A stretch of 64,000 nt of DNA from an uncultured Eubacteriales bacterium (GCA_902764875.1 CACWXP010000005.1:1-64000), one strand, 5' to 3'; positions 43,533 to 52,659 are shown, counted from the first letter of the stretch. Made by a program: numbers and translations. Notes: generated by a model from the letters alone, not told the origin.

Positions 43533-43668
43533 AACAAAACTCCCCCTCTTTGAAGAATTTGTTGAAGAACAGATATAAAGCGGTGCCGGATACGGCAACG
43601 ATTCAACATTTCATATATTTACACTGACATGAAATTGAATTCAGGAAGACCATCTTGATGATTGTCCT

Positions 43669-44286
43669 TTATTCCTGCTGCAGAAGCAATGTAATCTTGC
43701 TCCTGATCAGGTCAAAGGCCACGTCGTTCAGGCCGCTGTTGATCACGATGTCCGCCAGCGCCCGAGTGGGTTCCACATAAAGATAGTGCATGGGCTTCAC
43801 CGTGGTCAGGTACTGCTTCGCGATGCCTTCCACGTCCCGCCCGCGCTCCTTCACGTCCCGGATCACCCGCCGCAGAATCCGTTCGTCCGCATCCGCTTCC
43901 ACATAGACCTTGATATCCAGCAGCCGCCGCAGTTCCGGATTCTGAAGCACCATGATGCCTTCCACCAGGATCACGTCCGCGGGCTTGATCAGGACGGTCT
44001 CCGAAGAACGGTTGTGAACCGTATAGTCGTACACCGGGCATTCCACCGGCTGCCCGTTTTTCAGGCTGTACAGCTGGTCGATCAGCAGCTCAGTCTCAAA
44101 GGCGTCCGGATGATCGTAATTGATCTTTTTCCGTTCCTCAAAGGGCAGGTCGTCCCTGCGCTTGTAGTAGTTGTCATAGTAGACCACCGAGACCCTGTCC
44201 CCGAAATTTTCCTTCAGCCGGTTGGTGAAGGTGGACTTCCCGGATCCTGTCCCGCCCGCAATACCGATGAAAATAGGCTTCTTCAT
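43669..44286 (-). CDS. udk: Uridine kinase
   Basis: 205 residues; phosphorylates uridine and cytidine (EC 2.7.1.48) in pyrimidine salvage. P-loop GGTGSGKST at 11-19, YYDNYYKR, YDHPDAFE and the lid region VRDVKERGRDVEG match Udk throughout. The ATG follows GGAGAC. It is last in line after the sugar operon, with a terminator-like hairpin before it, so it may have separate transcription. Confidence 0.95.
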   Translation of the reverse strand: MKKPIFIGIAGGTGSGKSTFTNRLKENFGDRVSVVYYDNYYKRRDDLPFEERKKINYDHPDAFETELLIDQLYSLKNGQPVECPVYDYTVHNRSSETVLIKPADVILVEGIMVLQNPELRRLLDIKVYVEADADERILRRVIRDVKERGRDVEGIAKQYLTTVKPMHYLYVEPTRALADIVINSGLNDVAFDLIRSKITLLLQQE

Positions 44287-44338
44287 GAAACCGTCTCCTT
44301 ATCCGTTTGTTTTCTCTCCCTGTCCGTTTTTCCGTTCC

Positions 44339-44388
44339 AAAAAGGGGACGCACCATGCGCTGAAACACAGTGCGCCTTGTTTCCCTTT
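44339..44388 (-). terminator. Probable terminator after the acylphosphatase gene
   Basis: On the minus strand AAAGGG pairs with CCCTTT around an inner CGCAC/GTGCG stem, followed by five T. The large loop lowers confidence. Confidence 0.45.
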
Positions 44389-44400
44389 CCCGGCTTCCTT

Positions 44401-44679
44401 TCAGCCGCGCTGAACATGGAACCCCCGTTCATACGGTTGAAGAGGAAGCACCTCGATCACGGATTTCTCAATATGAAGATGCTTCTGGCTCTTCAGCTGA
44501 ATCAGGAACTTCCGAAGCTGCGCCGTCCCTCCCTGGGCCTCCAGCAGCACGCTTCCGTCCGACAGGTTTTTCACCCAGCCGGTCAGATACAACGGTTTTG
44601 CCAGATACATCGCCGTATACCTGAATCCGACATGCTGCACTTTCCCGAAGCACTGAACGCGCCATCTTTCCTGTGCCAT
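44401..44679 (-). CDS. acyP: Acylphosphatase
   Basis: 92 residues; hydrolyses acyl-phosphates such as acetyl- or carbamoyl-phosphate (EC 3.6.1.7). The signature GKVQHVGFRY holds the catalytic Arg, and TGWVKNLSDGSV the catalytic Asn. The ATG at 44679 gives the usual length; an ATG at 44706 overlaps the end of ptsI. It follows ptsI with only 10 bases between, so it is co-transcribed. Confidence 0.92.
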   Translation of the reverse strand: MAQERWRVQCFGKVQHVGFRYTAMYLAKPLYLTGWVKNLSDGSVLLEAQGGTAQLRKFLIQLKSQKHLHIEKSVIEVLPLQPYERGFHVQRG

Positions 44680-44689
44680 GCCTTTGCCG

Positions 44690-46369
44690 TCAGATCGTAT
44701 TCTCATCGCTGAGCAGATCCGCCAGCAGCTTTTCCTTCACCTGTGACACATCCGTTTCCCGGATCTTCTGCCGCAGCGGCAGCACCGAGCGCGGGGATAC
44801 GGAAAGCTCGTCAATGCCGATGGAAAGGAAGGTCTCCGTCAGTTCCAGATCCGCGCCCAGTTCGCCGCAGATGCCGACCCACACGCCATTTTTATGGGCG
44901 TTGTCGCAGACCATCTTCAGCGCCCGGAGCACCGCGGGATGATGCGGATTGTAGAACCGGCCGAGGTCGGCGTTCTGCCGGTCGCAGGCCAGGGTATACT
45001 GGGTCAGGTCGTTGGTGCCGCAGCTGAAGAAGTCCACTTCCTTCGCCAGGCGGTCGCTCATCAGAACGGCGGCCGGCGTTTCGATCATGATGCCGATCTC
45101 TACGTCCTCGCTGAAAGGAATGCCTTCCTTCGTCAGTTCGTCCCGCACCCGGTCGCACATCTTCTTGGCTTCCTTCACTTCCCACACGCTGGTCACCATC
45201 GGGAACATGATGCCGAGCCGGCCGAAGGCCGACGCCCTGAACAGTGCCCGCAGCTGGGTATGGAAGATTTCCGGCCGGTTCAGGCAGATCCGCAGCGCCC
45301 GGTTGCCCAGGGCGGGATTTTCCTCCTTCGGCAGGTTGAAATAGCCGATCTGCTTATCCGCGCCGATGTCCAGCGTGCGGATCACGACCTCCCTGCCGCC
45401 CATGTCGGCCAGCACTTTCTTGTACGCTTCAAACTGCACGTCCTCCGAGGGGAAATCGTCACAGTTCAGGTACAGGAACTCGCTGCGGAACAGGCCGACG
45501 CCGCCGGCGTCGTTGCTCAGCACCGCCGGCACATCGTCCGGGCCGCCGATGTTGCAGTAGACCTTGATCTTCTGGCCGTCCAGGGTCTCATTGGGCTGGC
45601 CCTTCAGCGCCTCCAGCATTTCGCGCATCTTCTGCTGCTCTTCCATCTTTTTGAGCAGATGTGCCTTCGCGTCTTCGTCCGCGTCGATGGTCACGTTGCC
45701 GGTGCCGCCGTCGATGATGACTTCCTTGCCTTCATATTCCGGTTTCAGCTGGTCGCCCACGCCGATAATGGCGGGAATGCCCATGGTCCGGGCCAGAATC
45801 GCCGTATGGCTGGAGCCGGATCCGCCCTCGGTCACAAAGCCGAGGATCTTGCTCTTGTCCAGCTGCACCGTCTCGCTGGGCGCCAGGTCGTCCGCCGCCA
45901 GGATCACGGGCACCGGGGAGTTGATCCCGCCCTGCACCACGCCGGTCAGCGCGGCGATGATCCGCGAAGAAACATCCTTCACGTCCGCCGCCCGGGCCTG
46001 GAAATACGGATCCTCCATGGCCGCGAACATCTCGGCAAACTGCGCCGCGGTGTCCGTCACCGCCGCTTCCGCGTTCAGCAGCGTGTCCTGAATGGCCGTC
46101 TGAATCGCTTCTTCGTATTCCATGTCCTCCGCCATCATCTGATGGGTTTCGAACAGCAGCGCGGCCTCGTCGCCGGCCTCTTCCCTGGCCTTTTCCGCCA
46201 GTTCGCCCAACTGCTCGATGGCCTTTGCCTGAGCATCCTTGAAGCGGTTCCATTCCGCTTCCGCATCCGCTACCTCATAGCGGGTAATCGTGGCCTTTGC
46301 GCGCTGATAGTAGTACAGCGGTCCGATCGCCACGCCGTTTGATACGCCTTTTCCCTGAATGAGGATCAT
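44690..46369 (-). CDS. ptsI: PTS enzyme I (PEP-protein phosphotransferase)
   Basis: 559 residues. It takes phosphate from PEP and hands it to HPr (EC 2.7.3.9). The active His lies in GGSGSSHTAILAR (near 188), PEP-binding blocks include FRSEFLYL, RTLDIGADKQ and the C-terminal GTNDLTQYTLACDR and GICGELGAD. Full length. The ATG follows AAGGAGA. It comes 75 bases after the HPr gene in the same operon as the sugar-specific EII. Confidence 0.96.
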   Translation of the reverse strand: MILIQGKGVSNGVAIGPLYYYQRAKATITRYEVADAEAEWNRFKDAQAKAIEQLGELAEKAREEAGDEAALLFETHQMMAEDMEYEEAIQTAIQDTLLNAEAAVTDTAAQFAEMFAAMEDPYFQARAADVKDVSSRIIAALTGVVQGGINSPVPVILAADDLAPSETVQLDKSKILGFVTEGGSGSSHTAILARTMGIPAIIGVGDQLKPEYEGKEVIIDGGTGNVTIDADEDAKAHLLKKMEEQQKMREMLEALKGQPNETLDGQKIKVYCNIGGPDDVPAVLSNDAGGVGLFRSEFLYLNCDDFPSEDVQFEAYKKVLADMGGREVVIRTLDIGADKQIGYFNLPKEENPALGNRALRICLNRPEIFHTQLRALFRASAFGRLGIMFPMVTSVWEVKEAKKMCDRVRDELTKEGIPFSEDVEIGIMIETPAAVLMSDRLAKEVDFFSCGTNDLTQYTLACDRQNADLGRFYNPHHPAVLRALKMVCDNAHKNGVWVGICGELGADLELTETFLSIGIDELSVSPRSVLPLRQKIRETDVSQVKEKLLADLLSDENTI

Positions 46370-46444
46370 CTTATTTTTCTCCTTTTCCTGTCATACTGAA
46401 AAACAAACGGCTGTCAAAGCGGCAGCCGTTTGTTCGGGTTCGGA

Positions 46445-46702
46445 TTACAGATTGGCCTTAAAGAATTCTTCAATCGCGGCGGCGGCAACGTCTTCGTCCG
46501 CGCCTTCAATCGTGACCTTCACGGTGTCTCCCTGCTTGATGCCCATACCCATCAGCGCCATCAGCTTCAGGGCGTTGACTTCCTTCTCACCCTTGCTCAC
46601 GGTGACGGTGGAAGCATACTTCTTGATCTCCTTGACCAGAATGCCGGCAGGACGGGCATGGATGCCCACGGGATCGGTGATTGTGTACTCAAAAGACTTC
46701 AT
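46445..46702 (-). CDS. ptsH: PTS phosphocarrier protein HPr lacking regulatory Ser46
   Basis: 85 residues. HPr carries phosphate from enzyme I to EIIA on His15, visible in GIHARPAG. In Gram-positive HPr the Ser46 segment reads like NLKSIMGVMSLG; here it is NALKLMALMGMG, with Lys at 46. HPr kinase therefore cannot modify it, and it should not serve as CcpA corepressor. The start is the ATG at 46702 after GAGGAGG. It lies between scrA and ptsI. Confidence 0.94.
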   Translation of the reverse strand: MKSFEYTITDPVGIHARPAGILVKEIKKYASTVTVSKGEKEVNALKLMALMGMGIKQGDTVKVTIEGADEDVAAAAIEEFFKANL

Positions 46703-46753
46703 GGTTTTTTCCTCCTCATCTATTCGTCCGCATGCTGCGGATCGGTTCAAAAG

Positions 46754-48613
46754 TTATTTCAGTCCGCACTCGACGCCTTCCAGGTCGTCGGAGTTGGTCA
46801 GCAGGACCGCCACGGTATCGCTGTAGCCGGCGGCTTTGATCTTGGCCCGGTCAAAGCGGATCAGGGGCTGGCCGGCCTTCACGGCGTCGCCTTCCTTTAC
46901 CAGGCAGGTAAAGCCGTCGCCCTGCATGTTCACGGTGTCCACACCCACGTGGATCAGCATTTCCATGCCGTTGGACTCGACGCCCACCGCATGCTGGCTT
47001 TCCGCCACGGAGGAGATGGTTCCGTCGAAGGGCGCCACCACCACTTCGTCCGTCGGTTCAATGCCGACGCCGTCGCCCAGCACGCCGGAAGCAAAGGTGT
47101 CGTCCGGAATGGCGTCACGGGCAATGACGTTGCCCTTGACCGGCTGCAGCACGGTTCCGGCCGCGCAGCGGATGACGGAAGCCGTCGGCGCTTCAAATGC
47201 CGCGGCTGCCGCTGCCGGTGCGGGCGCCGCCGCGGGAGCGGTTTCGGGCTGTTCCTCTTTCCAGATCACCATCGTAATCGCGAAGGCAATGCCGGACGAG
47301 ATCAGCAGTTCAACCACATAGATCGGAATATTGTTGATGGCCAGCAGGCCGGGAATACCGGTCACGCCGTAGGTCGTCGCGCCCAGGCCCGTCAGGGATC
47401 CGAACAGCGCGCCGACCGCGCCGCCGATGACGCCCGCAATGAAAGGCTTCATGAAGCGGAAGTTCACGCCGAAGATGGCCGGCTCGGTAATGCCCAGGGA
47501 TGCGGACAGCGAGGACGGCAGCGCCACGGACTTGAGCTTCGCGTTGCGGCACTTGATGGCCACCGCGAGACAGGCGCCGAACTGCGCGAAGTTGGCGGCC
47601 GACGCGATGGGCATCCAGATGTTCAGCCCCAGCGCGCCGCTCAGCATGCCGGCCTCAATGACGTTGTACATATGATGCAGGCCCATGACCACGGTCCAGG
47701 GATACAGCGCGCCCATCACCAGCGCGCCGATACCGCCGGTGGAAGTCACCAGCCACTCGGCTCCCTGCAGCACCCAGTTCTCCAGGATGGAGAAGATCGG
47801 TCCGATCACCACGAAGGTGGCGAAGGCCGTCACCAGCACGGTCACCAGGGGCGTCACGAACAGGTCGATCATCTCCGGCACATGCTTATGCAGCCATTTT
47901 TCCACCGTGCTCATCAGCAGCACAGCCAGAATGACCGGGATGACGTGTCCCTGATAGCCGACCTGGGAAATGCTGAACAGTCCCAGGTTCCACACCGCCG
48001 GCTGGTTTGTCGGCGAAACGTTCCAGGCGTTCATCAGGGCGGGGTGCACCATCATGATACCGATGACGCCGCCCAGGAAGATGTTGCCGCCGAACACCCG
48101 GGCCGCGGAAACCGCGACCAGCACGGGCAGCAGCGCGAAGGCGGTGTTGGCCACCATGTCCAGGAAGCCGAACCAGCCGCTGGCCGCAAAGGAAGGAATC
48201 GCCTTGGCCAGCGCTTCCACCAGACCCATCATCAGACCGGAGGCCACGATAGCGGGCAGGATCGGAACGAACACATCGCCCGGCGTCTTCAGGATCTTCT
48301 TCCACAGGGGCATTTTGGACGCCGCCGCTTTCTTCACGTCATCCTTCGATGCCGCGGAAACGCCGGCAACGGACAGGAATTCGTCGTACACCTTATTGAC
48401 GGTACCCGTGCCGATGATCAGCTGCAGCTGTCCGTTGGATTCGAACATGCCCTTCACGCCATCGACATTTTCAAGCGCCGCCTTGTTCACCTTGCTGTTG
48501 TCAGCGATGACCAGACGGAGCCGTGTTGCACAGTGCGCCGCGCTGATGACATTGGAGCCGCCGCCGATATTGTCGGTGATCTCCTGCGCACATTTCCGGT
48601 AATCGAGAGCCAT
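46754..48613 (-). CDS. scrA: PTS sugar transporter EIIBCA, sucrose/beta-glucoside class
   Basis: 619 residues. Domains in order: IIB (phospho-Cys28 in SAAHCATRLR), membrane IIC of about ten helices (110-460) with MGLHHMYNVIEAG and SLGITEPAIFG, an Ala/Pro linker (about 470-490), and IIA with MLIHVGVDTV holding the phospho-His. It imports and phosphorylates its sugar. Sucrose is inferred from the fructokinase and amylosucrase genes upstream; trehalose or a beta-glucoside cannot be excluded. The ATG follows AAGGAGG. It has its own promoter. Confidence 0.9.
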   Translation of the reverse strand: MALDYRKCAQEITDNIGGGSNVISAAHCATRLRLVIADNSKVNKAALENVDGVKGMFESNGQLQLIIGTGTVNKVYDEFLSVAGVSAASKDDVKKAAASKMPLWKKILKTPGDVFVPILPAIVASGLMMGLVEALAKAIPSFAASGWFGFLDMVANTAFALLPVLVAVSAARVFGGNIFLGGVIGIMMVHPALMNAWNVSPTNQPAVWNLGLFSISQVGYQGHVIPVILAVLLMSTVEKWLHKHVPEMIDLFVTPLVTVLVTAFATFVVIGPIFSILENWVLQGAEWLVTSTGGIGALVMGALYPWTVVMGLHHMYNVIEAGMLSGALGLNIWMPIASAANFAQFGACLAVAIKCRNAKLKSVALPSSLSASLGITEPAIFGVNFRFMKPFIAGVIGGAVGALFGSLTGLGATTYGVTGIPGLLAINNIPIYVVELLISSGIAFAITMVIWKEEQPETAPAAAPAPAAAAAAFEAPTASVIRCAAGTVLQPVKGNVIARDAIPDDTFASGVLGDGVGIEPTDEVVVAPFDGTISSVAESQHAVGVESNGMEMLIHVGVDTVNMQGDGFTCLVKEGDAVKAGQPLIRFDRAKIKAAGYSDTVAVLLTNSDDLEGVECGLK

Positions 48614-48703
48614 GGGTTCATTCCTCCTTAATTTGTCGGATCGTCGTCCTGTCGGGGGGGGATGGGTGCCTGGTTTCTGTTATGGTGTTTTCCGCGTAGC
48701 TCC

Positions 48704-48732
48704 ATCATACACGAAACAATCCCGGAAGTAAA
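48704..48732 (-). promoter_or_regulatory. Promoter of the scrA-ptsH-ptsI operon
   Basis: Minus strand TTTACT, 17 bases, TATGAT. A run of eight C (minus strand) lies in the leader at 48654-48661. Confidence 0.55.
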
Positions 48733-48752
48733 GGAAAAAACAGAAATCCGGA

Positions 48753-49577
48753 TTAAATCAGGCCCAGGCGCTCAAACGCCTGATACAGTCCGTCGTCCTC
48801 CACCGCCGGGCAGACGATGTCGCTGATGGCCTGCAGCGCCGGACTGCCGTTTTTCATGCACACGGAAGTCCCGACGGTCTCGATCATTTCCAGATCGTTC
48901 ATGCTGTCGCCGAATCCGATCGTATCCTCAATGGAGGCGCCGAATTCCTCCGCCATCCGCCGCACGCCCCGTCCCTTGTCGTATTTGCGGTTGATCAGCT
49001 CTCCGTTCAGGCAGTTATGCGCCGCCACGTCCTGCACCACAAAGTTGTAATCTTTCTCCAGGGCCTGCCGGGCCGGCTCCAGCTGCTTTGCCTCCCGGCA
49101 CATGAAAACAATCTTGTAGATGGGGCTGCCGTCGTACTCCTGCATCGGGAGAATGTTCAGCTGTTCCGCCAGGGCCTTGCGCCACCGGACCAGTTCGCTG
49201 TTTCCCTCTCCCGCCTGCGCCAGGAAGTCCCCCAGATCCTCGTCGCCCCAGGTCTTGTCCCGGGCTTCGATCGTCCGGAACACGCCCTCCTGTTTCAGCA
49301 GGCGCATGCCGGTCTCAAACTCCTCCTTCTCCATCGGGCAGTCAAACAGCACTTTGTCCCCGGCGAACACATACCCGCCGGCGCCTGCCACCGCCCCGTC
49401 GAAGCCGAGGGCCAGCACCGGCGCCATCATGCCCGGATTGCGTCCGCTGCACAGAAATACCTTATGTCCCTTTTCCCGCGCCGCCCTCACGGCCTTCATG
49501 GCGCTCTCCGGCGGGGTGTTGCTCCCGGGGATCGTCAGCGTTCCGTCGATATCCAGAAAAATCAGTTTCCTGTCCAT
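48753..49577 (-). CDS. HAD-superfamily phosphatase, Cof/SPP-like (class IIB cap)
   Basis: 274 residues. Motif I FLDIDGTLT has the nucleophile Asp, motif II LCSGRNPG, motif III Lys in NRKYDKGRG, motif IV GFGDSMNDLEM. The Cof-type cap lies between. These enzymes dephosphorylate sugar phosphates and cofactors. Its place between the amylosucrase gene and the sugar PTS suggests a sugar-phosphate substrate, perhaps sucrose-6-phosphate. The ATG at 49577 follows AAAGGGG, 17 bases after the amylosucrase stop. Confidence 0.9.
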   Translation of the reverse strand: MDRKLIFLDIDGTLTIPGSNTPPESAMKAVRAAREKGHKVFLCSGRNPGMMAPVLALGFDGAVAGAGGYVFAGDKVLFDCPMEKEEFETGMRLLKQEGVFRTIEARDKTWGDEDLGDFLAQAGEGNSELVRWRKALAEQLNILPMQEYDGSPIYKIVFMCREAKQLEPARQALEKDYNFVVQDVAAHNCLNGELINRKYDKGRGVRRMAEEFGASIEDTIGFGDSMNDLEMIETVGTSVCMKNGSPALQAISDIVCPAVEDDGLYQAFERLGLI

Positions 49578-49594
49578 GTGTTTCCGCCCCTTTC

Positions 49595-51439
49595 TCAAAA
49601 TGTGTGCAGAAGCCAGCGGAAGCTGCCCCCGTCCAGGCGGACGACGCCGGCATCGTCTTTCTCCCCGCTGATCAGGTCGGTGTAGTCCTTTTCATCCCGC
49701 AGCCAGGCATTCTGCGGCTCGTCCGAGAAATTGAACAGCGCCAGCAGCTGTTCGCCCCGGTAATACCGGCCGATGCCCAGCACATGGTCGTTCCCTGTGT
49801 CCAGCAGCCATACGTCGCCTTCCGAATCAAACACGTTGTATTTGCCGCGAAGGGTTTCCAGCTGCCGGATCGCTGCGAACATCTTTCCTTCCGGCGTCGT
49901 TTTCCGGGTGCGTTTCGCAGCCTTCTCCCAGTCCATGTTGCCCCGGTGCAGATAGCGGCTGTCTTCCTTTTTGATTGGGTCGTCGTGATAGGTGTTGTCG
50001 TTCTCCTGGGCAATTTCATCCCCGCTGTAGAGCACCGGCACTCCGCTGAGGGTGAACATGAACGCGTGCAGCATCGTGTCCAGCCGCAGCGCTTTGTCCA
50101 GCGCTTCCCTGTCTCCGCTTTTCAGTGCCGCTTCCACGCCGCACAGGGATGCGGTGGTGCCGCAGAGCCGGGCGTCGCCCAGCCGCGGATCGTCGTTATA
50201 CAGTTCTCCCCGGGCGCAGCTGCCTTCCCACTTTCCGGTCAGGTAGTCGTTCAGGAACCTTTTGTGCGGGATTTCCTCCTGGGCAAACTGCCGCAGGAAA
50301 TCATAGTCCAGGCCCCAGCCGATATCGTCGTGGCACCGCAGATAGTTCAGGAAGGTATATGCATGGGGCAGGCTGAACACCTGGCGCATCTGATGGGCCA
50401 GCAGCCGCACGTCCTTCGTCGCCACCGTATGCCACAGCGTCGCCATGGTCGTCACGTTATACAGCATGTGGCATTCCGGTTTCTCCACCGATCCGAAATA
50501 CGGAACCACCTTGCTCGGTTCCATCACGACCTCGCCCAGCAGCAGCGTACCTGGGCAGACGATCTCGCAGACCATCCGCATGATCCGCACCAGGGAATGC
50601 ACCTGCGGCAGGTTCCGGCAGGTGGTTCCCAGCAGTTTCCAGATGTACGGCACCGCGTCCAGCCGGATGATATCCACCCCGTGGTTGCACAGGTTCAGCA
50701 TGTTGTCCGTCATGTCGTTGAACACGGTAGGATTCATGTAGTTCAGGTCCCACTGATAGGGATAGAAGGTCGTCATGACTACCTTCCCCGCTTCCTCGCA
50801 CCAGCTGAAGTTGCCCGGCGCGGTGGTGGGGAATACCTGCGGCACGGTTTGTTCGTAGGCGTTCGGAATCTCCCAGCTGTCATAGAAGAAATACCGGTCC
50901 CGGAATTCCTTTTCCCCGGCCCGTGCCCGGCGGGCCCATTCATGGTCCTCGCTGGTGTGGTTCATCACAAAGTCCAGACACACGGCGATGCCCCGGTCGT
51001 GGCAGTCCTCCGTCAGCTCCCGCAGATCCTCCATCGTGCCCAGTTCCGGCTGCACCTTCCGGAAATCGCTGACGGCGTATCCGCCGTCGCTCCGGTCCTT
51101 CGGGCTTTCCAGCAGCGGCATCAGGTGCAGATAGTTCACACCGCAGTCCGCGATATAGTCCAGCTTTTTCCGCACGCCCTGCAGCGTGCCGGCAAAGGCG
51201 TTCACATACATCAGCATGCCGGTCAGATCGTGCCCCTTGTACCAGTCCGGACACGCCTCCCGGGCCCGGTCGATCTTCCGGAGGGATTCCGGACGCTCCT
51301 CCCAGCAGCGGTAAAGCATATCCGTGAAATAGGTATACGCCTGAACATCGGAATGGTACAGTTCATAGTACAGCCATTGCAGCTCATCCTGATGGCGGCG
51401 GAAGCGCTCCGCGAACTCAGTCTGCCAGTGTTCTCTCAA
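49595..51439 (-). CDS. Amylosucrase-type glycoside hydrolase (GH13)
   Basis: 614 residues. It has the N-terminal helical domain typical of amylosucrase and sucrose hydrolase (GH13 subfamily 4) before the barrel. Catalytic residues are Asp261 in IIRLDAVPY, Glu303 in LLGEVVM and Asp371 in RCHDD; YLHLMPLLESP and SDGGYAVSDFR are typical of the subfamily. It would split sucrose, transferring glucose to glucan or water and freeing fructose. No signal peptide. Its start overlaps the fructokinase stop by four bases. Amylosucrase uses free sucrose, which is at odds with a PTS that delivers sucrose-6-phosphate. Confidence 0.88.
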   Translation of the reverse strand: MREHWQTEFAERFRRHQDELQWLYYELYHSDVQAYTYFTDMLYRCWEERPESLRKIDRAREACPDWYKGHDLTGMLMYVNAFAGTLQGVRKKLDYIADCGVNYLHLMPLLESPKDRSDGGYAVSDFRKVQPELGTMEDLRELTEDCHDRGIAVCLDFVMNHTSEDHEWARRARAGEKEFRDRYFFYDSWEIPNAYEQTVPQVFPTTAPGNFSWCEEAGKVVMTTFYPYQWDLNYMNPTVFNDMTDNMLNLCNHGVDIIRLDAVPYIWKLLGTTCRNLPQVHSLVRIMRMVCEIVCPGTLLLGEVVMEPSKVVPYFGSVEKPECHMLYNVTTMATLWHTVATKDVRLLAHQMRQVFSLPHAYTFLNYLRCHDDIGWGLDYDFLRQFAQEEIPHKRFLNDYLTGKWEGSCARGELYNDDPRLGDARLCGTTASLCGVEAALKSGDREALDKALRLDTMLHAFMFTLSGVPVLYSGDEIAQENDNTYHDDPIKKEDSRYLHRGNMDWEKAAKRTRKTTPEGKMFAAIRQLETLRGKYNVFDSEGDVWLLDTGNDHVLGIGRYYRGEQLLALFNFSDEPQNAWLRDEKDYTDLISGEKDDAGVVRLDGGSFRWLLHTF

Positions 51440-52377
51440 TGCAAACCCTCCTTTACTTCCTGAAGTGTCGGCATCGCCGGGATCGCCCCCGGCCTGCTTG
51501 TCGTGATGGATGCGGCCTTATTGGCGAAGCGGACATACTCATTGATTTCTTCTTCGGTCAGGCCCTCCAGCCCGCCGCGGGCCGCGATCCGGCTCAGGAA
51601 AGAGCCGAAAAAGGTGTCTCCTGCGCCGTTGGTATCCGCCACTTTGACCGGGAATCCGGGAACCGTTCCCGTCATGTCCCCGCAGCGCCACATGGCGCCC
51701 TTCGCGCCGAGCGTCACCACCGCCAGGTGCACGCCGAGATCCATCAGTTTTTCCAGCGCCGCCTCCGGCTCCTGCACCCCGCAGAGCAGCATGGTTTCCT
51801 CGTCGCTGATCTTCACAATGTCACACAGGGGAAGCACCGCCCGCATCTGCAGCACGGCCGCGTCCTCATGCTCCCACAGCGAAGCCCGGTAATTGGGATC
51901 GTAGCTGATCAGCGCCCCGGCATTCTTGGCCGCCTGCACCGTCGTTACCACGGCGTCCCGGCAGCGGGGGTCCGTCAGGCTCACGCTGCCGAAGTGAAGG
52001 ATGCCGGTTTCCCCGATATCCCGGACCGCCTGCTCCGCGTCGATCATCGTGTCCGCGCCGGGTTTCCGGTAGAAGGAAAAACTGCGCTCTCCGCTCTCGT
52101 CCACCATCACGATCGCCAGCGTCGTATTGGCCGCCTCTGTCGTCTGCAGACCGTCCGCCGCAACGCCGTTGCGGATCAGGGTCTCCCTCAGCATCCGCCC
52201 GTAGAGGTCGTCTCCGACGCAGCCGACAAACGCGGCCTCACCGCCGAGCTTCGAAACCACCACCGCCACGTTGGCCGGAGCCCCGCCCGGATTGGCGGCA
52301 AAATGCGGAATCCCGTTGCCGTCAATATGCGTCTGTGTCATGTCCACGAGAATTTCACCGATCGCCGTAATCTTCAT
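51436..52377 (-). CDS. scrK: Fructokinase (PfkB family)
   Basis: 313 residues; makes fructose-6-phosphate from fructose. Ribokinase-fold signatures are NPGGAPANVAVVVSKLGG near the start and DTNGAGDTFFGSF with the catalytic Asp near 240. The ATG follows GAAGGTG. First gene of the scrK-amylosucrase-HAD unit, with stop and start overlapping, so translation is coupled. Confidence 0.93.
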   Translation of the reverse strand: MKITAIGEILVDMTQTHIDGNGIPHFAANPGGAPANVAVVVSKLGGEAAFVGCVGDDLYGRMLRETLIRNGVAADGLQTTEAANTTLAIVMVDESGERSFSFYRKPGADTMIDAEQAVRDIGETGILHFGSVSLTDPRCRDAVVTTVQAAKNAGALISYDPNYRASLWEHEDAAVLQMRAVLPLCDIVKISDEETMLLCGVQEPEAALEKLMDLGVHLAVVTLGAKGAMWRCGDMTGTVPGFPVKVADTNGAGDTFFGSFLSRIAARGGLEGLTEEEINEYVRFANKAASITTSRPGAIPAMPTLQEVKEGLH

Positions 52378-52403
52378 TCCGTCACCTTCTTTTCTTTATG
52401 TGC

Positions 52404-52460
52404 TTATGAACGATCAACTTTGCCAGCCATGTATTTTTCTTCCCTGGTCCATTCTCGCAT
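52404..52460 (-). CDS. Possible 18-residue leader peptide before scrK
   Basis: An ATG at 52460 with CAGGAG upstream opens 18 codons (MREWTREEKYMAGKVDRS) ending 26 bases before scrK. It may be a leader or a gene stub. The 386-base gap 52378-52763 otherwise holds a terminator and a long inverted repeat. Confidence 0.3.
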   Translation of the reverse strand: MREWTREEKYMAGKVDRS

Positions 52461-52612
52461 ATTCTTTTATTCTCCTGTCGTTTCGTGCAGGAACGTGTCT
52501 CTTCTGCCATTGTAACATAAAAAAAGCATTCGGCATAGAGTCCTGTTCATCTTTTTTTCGCAGACCGTTTCATCATGCTTTCGCTGACGACAGCGGAAAA
52601 GATTCCCATACG

Positions 52613-52643
52613 AAAAAAACCGTCAGATGAAAACATCCGTCGG
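52613..52643 (-). terminator. Intrinsic terminator of the FtsX-type ABC operon
   Basis: On the minus strand CCGACGGATG pairs with CATCTGACGG at 8 of 10 positions over a TTTT loop, followed by seven T. Confidence 0.65.
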
Positions 52644-52659
52644 CAGAAGCCCGTCCGGG

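Noticed and set aside
46430-48631. Plus-strand open frame of over 700 codons opposite HPr and EII
   Set aside because: His/Gln/Arg/Gly-rich shadow of Ala/Gly-rich minus-strand genes; it also crosses the gap between two real genes.
48654-48661. Run of eight G in the leader of the PTS operon
   Set aside because: It could vary in length, but it lies in non-coding leader away from promoter and ribosome site, and a single tract is weak evidence for phase variation.
49604-51463. Plus-strand open frame opposite the amylosucrase gene
   Set aside because: Composition of an antisense shadow; no motif.
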